Position numbers and translations under genes: made by a program. The notes under the pieces were generated by a model. The model had not been told where the DNA came from. It ran no database searches and saw nothing but the letters and a program-made list of their open reading frames with translations. From Planctomycetota bacterium (GTDB lineage Bacteria; Planctomycetota; Phycisphaerae; Sedimentisphaerales; Anaerobacaceae), in contig CP070830.1 in the NCBI GenBank assembly GCA_020344865.1, positions 819,303 to 826,753 on the forward strand: DNA of 7,451 nt. The letters run 5' to 3'. The first letter of the stretch is position 1. Each line of letters begins with the position of its first letter. Below, one piece after another: positions 1 through 6,852 of the stretch.

Positions 1-276
1 GAACATGATTTGGGTAGCAAGCAGACCTATCAGCATCTGGGCCGTCTCCGGCGAAAACGCAAAATTCGCACTTATCCACGCGATAAATATGAGCCCCATC
101 ACGGCCCCGGCTACGAAAAGACGACCTTCAGGACTGCTCAGAAGCGTCACCCTCAAGACCTTTCCCTCCTCCGTAAAGATTTTACGCAACTTCTCGGGAC
201 CTTCGTGCATAGCCTCCACCTGCTTGTCCCCAACCGGCTTGCGCCCTTGTTGCTTATTGGAGTCAGAACCCTGCAT
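1..276 (-). CDS. Membrane protein, N-terminal part (cut by left edge); possibly small multidrug-export-like
   Basis: The ATG at 276-274 opens a frame of 92 codons that is still open at base 1, so the 3' end is missing. Residues 1-50 are hydrophilic and charged (starting MQGSDSNKQQGRK). From about residue 53 the chain becomes hydrophobic: FVAGAVMGLIFIAWI (54-68) looks like one membrane helix, and AQMLIGLLATQIMF (79-92) the start of a second. The segment SSPEGR just before the first helix, and the order of the two helices, remind me of the 'small multi-drug export protein' family, but this is a weak memory match and no function should be assumed. A GAGG lies 13 bases before the start; the Met at residue 23 (after GGTGGAGG) is an alternative start. 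The gene lies 124 bases downstream of the symporter gene on the same strand and may have its own weak promoter. Confidence 0.7.
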   Translation of the reverse strand, partial: MQGSDSNKQQGRKPVGDKQVEAMHEGPEKLRKIFTEEGKVLRVTLLSSPEGRLFVAGAVMGLIFIAWISANFAFSPETAQMLIGLLATQIMF

Positions 277-315
277 AATCAATATCACGCCTCGTTCGAT
301 AATCCCGGCTGCTCC

Positions 316-342
316 AGTATATCATTAACAAAAGACAAACAA
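316..342 (-). promoter_or_regulatory. Weak candidate sigma-70 promoter for the left-edge membrane protein
   Basis: On the minus strand a TATACT -10 box (316-321) follows TTGTTT (337-342) with only 15 bases between, shorter than the usual 16-18. It would start RNA near 309, about 33 bases before the ATG at 276. The -10 is good and the -35 poor. Read-through from the symporter gene is the alternative. Confidence 0.3.
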
Positions 343-400
343 AGCGCTTAGATAATTAAAATGTCCTTCGGTAATGTCTTCATTCCGCCTGAAGTCTCGC

Positions 401-1963
401 TCAGATTTCGTGTGCTTGCCGCATTCGCCTGACGTAGTCTTTGGTTTCAACAGCAACTGTACCTACAAGCGCCAGAAGAGCTATAAGATTCGGCACGGCC
501 ATAAGGGCATTCAGAATATCGGCAATCGTCCAGACCAGGTCCAGCGCCCCTACCGCGCCGACAACTACAACAAAACAGTAAACGTAGCGATAAGGCATTA
601 CAGACCTTGGGCCGAAGAGATATTCGAAACAGCGGTCGCCGTAATATGACCATGAAATCATCGTCGAATAGGCGAAGAAGACCAGACTGATGGACACAAT
701 CCAGCAGCCGGGTTTGGCCAAACTGTGCTCGAAGGCACTTGCCGTAAGCGACGCACCCGTCGGCAGTAGATACGGCTGGCCTGCTTCGTCAAGAAAAGGC
801 TCAGGCTCCGCTTCAGAAGTACCTATGACTTGGCAGTACTCGTCCCCGACCATCATCTTCATTGGCAGTCCCTTCGCCCCGGGACCATACAGGATGCGCC
901 CGTCCTCACTTTTTACCTGCCAGACTCCGGTCGTAATGATTACCAGGGCCGTCATCGTACAGACGATGATTGTGTCAATAAACGGGCCCAACATAGCCAC
1001 AAAACCTGCGCGTGCCATCTCACGGGTCTTGGTTGCCGCGTAAGCCATCGGAGCAGAGCCCAGACCGGACTCGTTGCTGAACACACCGCGAGCAACACCT
1101 TTTTGAATCGTCCTGCTCAAAACAACGCCCACGAAGCCCCCCCCTACCGCCAGGGGCCTGAACGCATATTGAAAGATTTGACCGAAGGCCCCCGGGACTG
1201 CGAACAGGTTCTTCGCCAGGATAACCAGCGCGCCCGTAACATACAGAATACACATCAAAGGCACAATCTTTGAAGCGACCCGCGCAATCCTTTTTATCCC
1301 GCCAATAATCACCATTCCCACTAATAGGGCGAGGATAACACCGATAACAGGCTTCATGATGCTTACTCCCCCCAATACCGGCACGCTCAGAGCGATTTGC
1401 ATCCCCTTGAATTGCTCTGGCATTAACGCAAGCAGACCGTCGGTTGCCGAATTTGCCTGGACCGCGTTGCCGATTCCCAGCGAAGCCACACCGGCGCAGA
1501 ACGCGAATACCACGCCCAGCCATTTTAGATTCAGTCCCTTTTCAAGATAGTACATCGGCCCCCCTGATGCGCTTCCATCTTCATGAAGCACCCGATACCG
1601 CAGGGCCAGAGAGCAGCTCGTAAACTTCGTTGCCATTCCTACGATAGCCGTCACCCACATCCAGAACACCGCGCCCGGCCCGCCCAGAGCGATTGCAGTG
1701 GCCACGCCTGCGATGTTACCGGTACCGATGGTCGCGGATAGCGCTGCGCAGAGCGCTTGGAAATGTGAGATATCCCCCTTCTCGGCCGGGTCGTCGTATC
1801 TTCCCGTTATACACTTGACGGCGTGAGAGAAAAACCGCAGTTGCACAAAGCGCAGCCGGATGGTCAGGTACAGACCCGTCCCCACCAGCAGAATAATCAT
1901 GCTTGGGCCCCACACGACCGTGTTGACCGTATCTATGAGGTCTGAAAATTGCTGTACAAACAT
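401..1963 (-). CDS. Alanine/glycine:cation symporter (AGCS family)
   Basis: Integral membrane protein of 520 residues that by family membership imports alanine or glycine together with Na+ (or H+) across the cytoplasmic membrane. The family signature GGPGAVFWMW is at residues 94-103, the conserved TIGTGNIAG run at 78-86 (part of the cation/substrate core) and NESGLGSAP at 297-305. About ten hydrophobic helices are visible, the last ones at 421-436, 461-475 and 484-505, followed by a short basic tail (RRMRQAHEI). The start chosen is the ATG at 1963-1961. It is preceded by AGGTAAGGGA, lies about 66 bases after the predicted RNA start, and puts the WGP motif about 18 residues in, as in relatives. 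A GTG at 2014 in the same frame would add 17 residues, but has no good ribosome site and would leave a leader of only about 15 bases. One oddity is a hydrophilic stretch of about 50 residues (350-402) between two helices where relatives have a short loop. The family call is secure; alanine versus glycine is not decided. Confidence 0.95.
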   Translation of the reverse strand: MFVQQFSDLIDTVNTVVWGPSMIILLVGTGLYLTIRLRFVQLRFFSHAVKCITGRYDDPAEKGDISHFQALCAALSATIGTGNIAGVATAIALGGPGAVFWMWVTAIVGMATKFTSCSLALRYRVLHEDGSASGGPMYYLEKGLNLKWLGVVFAFCAGVASLGIGNAVQANSATDGLLALMPEQFKGMQIALSVPVLGGVSIMKPVIGVILALLVGMVIIGGIKRIARVASKIVPLMCILYVTGALVILAKNLFAVPGAFGQIFQYAFRPLAVGGGFVGVVLSRTIQKGVARGVFSNESGLGSAPMAYAATKTREMARAGFVAMLGPFIDTIIVCTMTALVIITTGVWQVKSEDGRILYGPGAKGLPMKMMVGDEYCQVIGTSEAEPEPFLDEAGQPYLLPTGASLTASAFEHSLAKPGCWIVSISLVFFAYSTMISWSYYGDRCFEYLFGPRSVMPYRYVYCFVVVVGAVGALDLVWTIADILNALMAVPNLIALLALVGTVAVETKDYVRRMRQAHEI

Positions 1964-2035
1964 TCCCTTACCTGCGGAGACGACCTGTTTTAAAACGGTG
2001 TCAAAAAACCACACGCCTGCGCCAAATGTGGCAGC

Positions 2036-2065
2036 ATCTTAGCAGACCGGTCTAGCCCGCGTCAA
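2036..2065 (-). promoter_or_regulatory. Candidate sigma-70 promoter of the symporter gene
   Basis: On the minus strand TTGACG (2060-2065) and TAAGAT (2036-2041) are separated by 18 bases. The -35 matches consensus at five of six bases and the -10 at four. RNA would start near 2029, giving a leader of about 66 bases to the ATG at 1963. This supports that start over the upstream GTG at 2014. Confidence 0.5.
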
Positions 2066-2178
2066 TAGAAAGAACTGAAAAATTGAACTGCTGCGGTACT
2101 CGAAGTCTCACGGCAAGAGCTTTTGCACCACTCAAGACTAAAAAAACGTGCCTCCTGGCGCTTTACGCTATTATCACC

Positions 2179-2206
2179 TTTACATTTCATCGCGATTCTG
2201 TATAAT
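2179..2206 (+). promoter_or_regulatory. Strong candidate sigma-70 promoter of the PurF-like gene
   Basis: TTTACA (2179-2184) and a perfect TATAAT (2201-2206) are separated by 16 bases. Predicted RNA start is near 2213, giving a leader of about 35 bases to the ATG at 2248. This is the closest match to consensus in the window, which suggests steady expression. I see no purine riboswitch or operator palindrome in the leader. Confidence 0.65.
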
Positions 2207-2236
2207 AAGTTTTCCGGTGAAAATTGCAGATTACAT

Positions 2237-2241
2237 AGGAG
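2237..2241 (+). promoter_or_regulatory. Ribosome binding site of the PurF-like gene
   Basis: AGGAG lies six bases before the ATG at 2248. It fixes the start, which matters here because the residue after Met is the position of the catalytic Cys in true PurF and is Ser in this protein. Confidence 0.85.
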
Positions 2242-2247
2242 TTAAAG

Positions 2248-3753
2248 ATGAGTGGGATTTTTGGAGTTGTCGAAATAGGCAATTGTACCGAAACTCTTTT
2301 CTACGGAACAGACTATCATTCGCACCTCGGAACCGAATACGGGGGTCTCGCCGTCCTTGCTGAGGACTTCACCCGGCAGATACATGACCTTAGCCAGAGC
2401 CAGTTCAAATCAAAATTCTTCGAAGACTATAATCGCATGCAGGGCAATAAGGGCATCGGTGTCATCAGTGCCCTTGAGGAACAGCCCATATATCTTAACT
2501 CGAAATTCGGACCGTTCTGCATTGTTACCAACGGCATAGTTGAAAACGCCGAGGAACTGGCAGCAAAGCTCTTAAAGCAGGGAATGTCCTTCAGCGAGGT
2601 AAGCAAAGCGGCCGTAAACACCACTGAACTGGTCGCGAAGCTGATCAGCCAGGGAAATGATTTGGTGGATGGCATAGAGAAAATGTTCGATGCGATAGCC
2701 GGCTCCTGCTCGGTCTTGCTGCTCAGTAGAGAAGGAGTATACGCCGCAAGAGACAGGTTCGGATACACACCGCTCGTCATCGGCAAAAGACAGGATGCCT
2801 GGGCGGTCACCACTGAGACCGGCGCTTTTCCGAACAATGACTTCCAAATAACGAAATACCTCCAGCCCGGCGAGATAATACTCATAAGCGAGGATGGCAT
2901 AGCCCAAAGAAGGCCCGGTCGCCAGGTCAGCCAGATATGCGCATTTCTCTGGATATACACGGGTTTTCCCGCGTCCAGCTACGAGGGAATAAATGTTGAA
3001 ACCGTCAGGGAAAAGTGCGGCCGATGTCTGGCAAAACACGACAAAGATATCAGCGTCGATGTCGTCTCGGGTGTACCCGACTCAGGCATCGCCCACGGAC
3101 TGGGATACGCAATGGAGTCCGGCAAGCCCTTTAGACGCCCCCTTGTCAAATACACGCCCGGCTACGGCCGAAGCTACACCCCCCCCTCGCAGGAAACGCG
3201 AGACCTCGTCGCAAAGATGAAGCTTATCCCAATCAAGGAGGTTATAGAAGGTAACAGCGTCGTCGTCTGCGAGGATTCCATCGTCAGAGGCACCCAGCTG
3301 CGCAACTTCACTATAAAGAAGCTCTGGGATTGCGGCGCCAAACAGGTACACGTACGGCCGGCATGCCCACCCCTTATGGTCCCGTGCAGGTTCAATCTTT
3401 CAACACGCTCAATAAATGAGCTTGTCGCCCGCAGGGCAATCCGCGCCCTCGAAAGCAGCGACGTCGAGGACATCTCTGAGTACATAGACTCAAGTACCGA
3501 AAAGCACAAAAAAATGGTCAAGTGGATTGCCGAAGACCTGCTCGTCACTACACTGAGGTATCAGACCGTTGACGATATGGTCGATGCCATTGGATTGCCT
3601 AAAGAAAAGCTCTGTCTGTATTGCTGGACCGGCCAGTGTCCCGACGCCGCACTCCCCGAAGAAAAAGTCCCTGCAAAGAAGGCTATACCAATCGAAGAGG
3701 TTCCCCCGGCTGGCAAACCAAAGGCCCCCACCCGCCGGCCGGCAAATACGTAA
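2248..3753 (+). CDS. PurF-like amidophosphoribosyltransferase homologue lacking the catalytic Cys
   Basis: A 501-residue homologue of glutamine PRPP amidotransferase, the cytoplasmic enzyme that makes phosphoribosylamine from PRPP and glutamine in the first step of purine synthesis. The phosphoribosyltransferase half is well kept: VVSGVPDSG at 272-280 and the PRPP loop CEDSIVRGTQ at 341-350. The four cysteines that bind the 4Fe-4S cluster in the Bacillus enzyme are present at 231 (QIC), 380 (PC), 456 and 459 (CLYC, followed by WTG). The N-terminal glutaminase half is degenerate. It begins MSGIFGVV where true PurF begins MCGIFG, so the nucleophile Cys is Ser. The HTRYST arginine motif is replaced by ISALEEQP, and HNGN by TNGI. 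It therefore probably cannot hydrolyse glutamine by the usual route; it may use free ammonia, act with a partner, or have another role. The last ~35 residues form a Pro/Lys/Ala-rich tail. I recall relatives beginning MGGFFG in Bacteroidetes and Clostridia that share the HSHLGT segment at 24-29. It is transcribed alone, divergent from the symporter gene and convergent with the DUF1846 gene. Confidence 0.9.
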   Translation: MSGIFGVVEIGNCTETLFYGTDYHSHLGTEYGGLAVLAEDFTRQIHDLSQSQFKSKFFEDYNRMQGNKGIGVISALEEQPIYLNSKFGPFCIVTNGIVENAEELAAKLLKQGMSFSEVSKAAVNTTELVAKLISQGNDLVDGIEKMFDAIAGSCSVLLLSREGVYAARDRFGYTPLVIGKRQDAWAVTTETGAFPNNDFQITKYLQPGEIILISEDGIAQRRPGRQVSQICAFLWIYTGFPASSYEGINVETVREKCGRCLAKHDKDISVDVVSGVPDSGIAHGLGYAMESGKPFRRPLVKYTPGYGRSYTPPSQETRDLVAKMKLIPIKEVIEGNSVVVCEDSIVRGTQLRNFTIKKLWDCGAKQVHVRPACPPLMVPCRFNLSTRSINELVARRAIRALESSDVEDISEYIDSSTEKHKKMVKWIAEDLLVTTLRYQTVDDMVDAIGLPKEKLCLYCWTGQCPDAALPEEKVPAKKAIPIEEVPPAGKPKAPTRRPANT

Positions 3754-3788
3754 CCGGACCGAAAAACATCAAAGCCCTCTTTCTTTTG

Positions 3789-5306
3789 TCACATTATAAA
3801 AAGGCTCTTGCTCGAGAATTCAGGCTCACTCGTGAGGTTCACGCCTAATTTCCGCAGCCCCGCCTCGTCCCCCGGAGTTGGTATATGCGTCAGGTGCACT
3901 TCGCAGCCCCTCAGCTTCTTTAAATTCTCTACTGCCATTTGCGCCGCCGGATTCGATATGGCGCTTATGCTAAGCGCGATTAAGGTCTCTTCCAAATCCA
4001 GGCTCGCCATTTTCCCGTTTAACACTTCGCTCTTAAGGTGAGTTACCGAGTCGGTTATGTTCTTCGGCAGAAGGTGCATCTTCTCAGGCAGCCCCGATAA
4101 ATGCTTCGTCGCGTTTATAATAAGACTTGATGCCGCGTGCATTAACGGAGAGTTCTCCCCCGTAATGATTTTGCCCTCTTCTAATTCCATAGCCGCGCCG
4201 CAGAAAATACCCTCATTTCCCTTCCCGAGTTCCTTCGCCCTTAACGCCGCCTCTCTTGCTGGTGCGACCACCCTTCTGTCCTCCGCCTTCGCGCCTATAT
4301 TCTCCATAATAAGCTCCGCCCGGTTGAGCGTATCCTTATCTACAAAACCCATTGCATACTCGCAAGCACACCTGAAATATCTTCTGACGACCTCCTGATG
4401 AGAGGCCTCTTGAACGACATCATCGTCCACAATCCCGAAACCCGCACGATTGACCCCCATGTCCGTGGGGGATTTGTACAACGACTTCTCCCCCGTTATC
4501 TTCTCGATAATCCTTTTGACTAATGGGAACGCCTCAACATCACGATTGTAATTGACCGTCTTCTCGTTATATGCCTCTAAGTGATAATGGTCGATAACGT
4601 TGTAGTCTTTAAGGTCGACCGTCGCGGCTTCGTATGCCACATTTACCTTGTGATTAAGCGGCAGGTTCCATATCGGGAACGTTTCGAACTTCGCATACCC
4701 CGCCTTTACACCCTTTTTGTATTCGTGATACAACAGGCAAAGGCACGTCGCCAGCTTCCCGCTCCCCGGCCCGGGACCCGTAACGACAACTATCGGCCGG
4801 CTTGTCTTTATCGGTTTATTCGCCCCGTACCCTTCGTCGCTCACAATAACGTCGACGTCCGTCGGATACCCCTTCGTAAAACTGTGTGTGTAAACCTTCA
4901 CTCCTCTACGCTTGAGTTTGTTCTTAAAGGCCTTTGCCGATGCCTGTTCCTCATACCGAGTAATAACTACCCCTGTAACTTCGATGCCCCATTCATTAAA
5001 ATCATCGATCGTCTTGAGAGCGTCGGAATCGTATGTAATCCCGAAGTCTGCCCTTAACTTTTTTCTCTCAATATCACCTGCATAAATACAAAGAATAACA
5101 TCAGTCTTGTCTTTGAGCTTCTGCAGAAGCCGCATCTTCACGTTCGGGTCGAACCCCGGCAGTACCCTCGACGCATGATAGTCGAATAAAAGCTTGCCCC
5201 CGAACTCCAGATACAGCTTGTCATTGAACCGGTCTACTCTTTCCAGAATCGCCGCCGTCTGTTCTTCAAGGTATCTCTCGTTGTCAAAGCCGATTTTTTT
5301 GGGCAT
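3789..5306 (-). CDS. DUF1846 / UPF0371 family protein, function unknown
   Basis: A soluble protein of 505 residues, the normal length for the DUF1846 (UPF0371) family. It starts with the family's typical MPKKIGFDNERYLEEQ and carries conserved segments such as LYLEFGGKLLFDYHASRVLPGF (31-52). A glycine-rich loop GPGPGSGK at 177-184 follows a beta strand (PIVVVT) and is followed by a helix-like LATCLC. This resembles a P-loop and suggests nucleotide or phosphate binding, though no activity is established as far as I know. The start is the ATG at 5306, preceded by GAGGAG 11 bases upstream. The frame is open further, to a TTG near 5399, but that lies upstream of the predicted promoter and would add 31 residues not seen in the family. 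The gene is divergent from miaB and ends 35 bases from the end of the PurF-like gene, with no obvious terminator in between. There is no signal peptide or membrane segment. Confidence 0.93.
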   Translation of the reverse strand: MPKKIGFDNERYLEEQTAAILERVDRFNDKLYLEFGGKLLFDYHASRVLPGFDPNVKMRLLQKLKDKTDVILCIYAGDIERKKLRADFGITYDSDALKTIDDFNEWGIEVTGVVITRYEEQASAKAFKNKLKRRGVKVYTHSFTKGYPTDVDVIVSDEGYGANKPIKTSRPIVVVTGPGPGSGKLATCLCLLYHEYKKGVKAGYAKFETFPIWNLPLNHKVNVAYEAATVDLKDYNVIDHYHLEAYNEKTVNYNRDVEAFPLVKRIIEKITGEKSLYKSPTDMGVNRAGFGIVDDDVVQEASHQEVVRRYFRCACEYAMGFVDKDTLNRAELIMENIGAKAEDRRVVAPAREAALRAKELGKGNEGIFCGAAMELEEGKIITGENSPLMHAASSLIINATKHLSGLPEKMHLLPKNITDSVTHLKSEVLNGKMASLDLEETLIALSISAISNPAAQMAVENLKKLRGCEVHLTHIPTPGDEAGLRKLGVNLTSEPEFSSKSLFIM

Positions 5307-5317
5307 TGCCGTGTGCG

Positions 5318-5323
5318 CTCCTC
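5318..5323 (-). promoter_or_regulatory. Ribosome binding site of the DUF1846 gene
   Basis: On the minus strand GAGGAG stands 11 bases before the ATG at 5306. The spacing is slightly long, but the motif supports this start over the upstream TTG. Confidence 0.6.
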
Positions 5324-5357
5324 GACTCTTTGCCGTTTCAGTCTGCTTTTGGCCCGC

Positions 5358-5386
5358 AATATACCGCCCGCATATTACGCCGTCAA
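5358..5386 (-). promoter_or_regulatory. Candidate sigma-70 promoter of the DUF1846 gene
   Basis: On the minus strand TTGACG (5381-5386) and TATATT (5358-5363) are separated by 17 bases, five of six consensus matches in each box. RNA would start near 5351, about 45 bases before the ATG at 5306. It excludes the longer TTG-initiated reading of the gene. Confidence 0.6.
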
Positions 5387-5421
5387 ACAATTCCTCCAAA
5401 AGTCCTCAAAACCATCCTCCT

Positions 5422-5450
5422 TTGATTTTACCGCCTCCTGCTGATATACT
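5422..5450 (+). promoter_or_regulatory. Candidate sigma-70 promoter of miaB, very close to the start codon
   Basis: TTGATT (5422-5427) and TATACT (5445-5450) are separated by 17 bases. The RNA would start between about 5456 and 5461, while the ATG begins at 5461, so the message would have almost no leader. Its -35 box lies 35 bases from the -35 of the oppositely oriented DUF1846 promoter. Confidence 0.5.
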
Positions 5451-5460
5451 CGGGTTCTCT

Positions 5461-6852
5461 ATGACCTCAAAAATAGTGCACATTAAAACCTTCGGGTGTC
5501 AGATGAACAAGTTGGATAGTGCCTTGGTCACTGCTTCACTTGAGAAGGCCGGTTTTCGTTTGACCGATACCGTCAAGGAAGCCGATGCTGTTCTTATAAA
5601 CACCTGCTCCGTTCGCGAACACGCCGAACAGCGAGTCCTCTCCCACCTCGGCCACTTAAAGCACATCAAAAAACAAAAGCCCAACGTCGTCGTCGCCGTC
5701 ATCGGCTGCATGGCCCAGCGATTAGGCCCGGAGCTGCTCGATGATAACACCGTCGACATCGTCTGCGGTCCCGCCCAGATTCCGCAAATCCCACAGATCG
5801 TAACCAGCGCCCTTAACGAAAAGCACAAACTCCTGAGTATAAAAGACAGCATCCGACAAAAGCCCGATGACCAGGAAAATCTTGCTCTCGACGAGTTTGA
5901 ATCGACCTTTGACCGCGCCGAACAAAACCTGCCCGGCCAGGCATTTGTCCGCGTAATGCGAGGTTGCGACAGCTTTTGCGCATACTGCGTCGTCCCATAC
6001 GTCCGCGGCCCCGAAGTCTCTCGCCCCCCTGCCGCCATCATCGACCAGGTAAAAAGACTCGCCGATGAAGGCGTAAAGCAGGTCACGCTGCTGGGGCAGG
6101 CCGTAAACAAGTACAAGTACGCCGCCGGCCAAAAATCCTCCTGCCTCGCCGACTTACTATACCTTGCAAGCGAGGTCGACGGCATCGACTGGATTAAGTT
6201 CGTAACCAATTACCCGTCTGAGCAATTTTACGACGAAATCCTAAAAGCAATGGCCGACCTCCCGAAGGTTTGCCCCTACCTCCACATCCCCGCCCAGAGC
6301 GGCTCCGACAAAATCCTCCGCGCAATGAACCGCCACTACACTGCTGCTCAGTATCTTGAAATGCTCGATAAAGCCAGAAGCATCGTCCCCGGCATCGCCC
6401 TCTCAGGAGATTTCATCGTCGGCTACCCCGGCGAAACCGAAGAGGATTTCCATGTAACAGTGGACCTGGTAAAAAAGGCCCGCTACAAAAACGCCTTCAT
6501 CTTCAAATACTCGCCCCGCCCCGGCACCAAAGCCGACAAAAATCTCACTGACACCGTCCCGCACCAAATCAAGAGAAAACGCAACACAGAGCTCCTCGCC
6601 GTCCAGGAAAAGATAAGTGCTGAACTTGCCCAAACCTTCCTCGGCCAGACCGTAAAGGTCCTCGTCGAGGGATTGAGCAAAAAGCCCCACCTTAACTCCG
6701 CAGAAGGCCGAGATAACCCTCAATTGGTCGGCCGAACTGCAACCGACTGGATTGTCGTCTTTAACGGCCCGCCATCCCTCGCTGGCCGATTCGTAAACGC
6801 CAAAATCACCAAAACCGCACCGCTTACCCTCTTCGCAGACCCCGCTCCCTGA
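5461..6852 (+). CDS. miaB: tRNA-2-methylthio-N6-dimethylallyladenosine synthase MiaB
   Basis: A 463-residue radical-SAM methylthiotransferase that adds a methylthio group to i6A37 of tRNAs reading codons that start with U, giving ms2i6A. All three domains are present. The N-terminal UPF0004 domain has its three cluster cysteines at 13 (TFGCQMN), 49 (NTCSVREHAEQR) and 83 (GCMAQR). The radical-SAM core has CDSFCAYC with cysteines 169, 173 and 176, followed by VVPYVRGPEVSRPP. Further on are TLLGQAVN, HIPAQSGSD, GDFIVGYPGETEEDF and YSPRPGTKA. A C-terminal TRAM-like domain covers about 395-460. VPYVRGPEVSRPP and the Cys pattern favour MiaB over RimO or MtaB. A small deviation is LLGQA where MiaB usually has LLGQN. 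The ATG at 5461 starts just before the first conserved strand; no Shine-Dalgarno precedes it (only CGGG). The frame is open upstream to 5194, but that part overlaps the DUF1846 gene and is not homologous to MiaB. Confidence 0.96.
   Translation: MTSKIVHIKTFGCQMNKLDSALVTASLEKAGFRLTDTVKEADAVLINTCSVREHAEQRVLSHLGHLKHIKKQKPNVVVAVIGCMAQRLGPELLDDNTVDIVCGPAQIPQIPQIVTSALNEKHKLLSIKDSIRQKPDDQENLALDEFESTFDRAEQNLPGQAFVRVMRGCDSFCAYCVVPYVRGPEVSRPPAAIIDQVKRLADEGVKQVTLLGQAVNKYKYAAGQKSSCLADLLYLASEVDGIDWIKFVTNYPSEQFYDEILKAMADLPKVCPYLHIPAQSGSDKILRAMNRHYTAAQYLEMLDKARSIVPGIALSGDFIVGYPGETEEDFHVTVDLVKKARYKNAFIFKYSPRPGTKADKNLTDTVPHQIKRKRNTELLAVQEKISAELAQTFLGQTVKVLVEGLSKKPHLNSAEGRDNPQLVGRTATDWIVVFNGPPSLAGRFVNAKITKTAPLTLFADPAP

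Noticed and set aside
5..351. Plus-strand frames at the left edge
   Set aside because: They are antisense to the minus-strand membrane protein, whose frame shows a charged N-terminus followed by clear hydrophobic helices.
1020..1523. Minus-strand frame of 167 codons, rich in Arg, Gly and Cys
   Set aside because: It is a shifted-frame shadow inside the symporter gene, whose own frame carries the conserved motifs.
1964..2014. GTG start that would add 17 residues to the symporter
   Set aside because: It has no ribosome site at proper spacing and would follow the predicted RNA start by only about 15 bases. The ATG at 1963 has AGGTAAGGGA in front. It stays a minor alternative.
3830..3841. Short palindrome CTCAC-TC-GTGAG
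   Set aside because: It lies inside the coding frame of the DUF1846 gene, has a two-base loop and no T tract.
5307..5399. Upstream extension of the DUF1846 gene to a TTG (MEELFDG...)
   Set aside because: It runs through the predicted promoter and adds residues not found in the family; the ATG at 5306 has its own ribosome site and the typical MPKKIGFDNERY start.
5391..5440. Several GGAGG-like motifs on the minus strand upstream of the DUF1846 gene
   Set aside because: The frames after them stop quickly or start too close to the motif, so no small leader gene is supported.
5194..5460. Upstream extension of the miaB frame
   Set aside because: It overlaps the DUF1846 gene antisense. MiaB homology begins only at MTSKIVHIKTFGC (5461).
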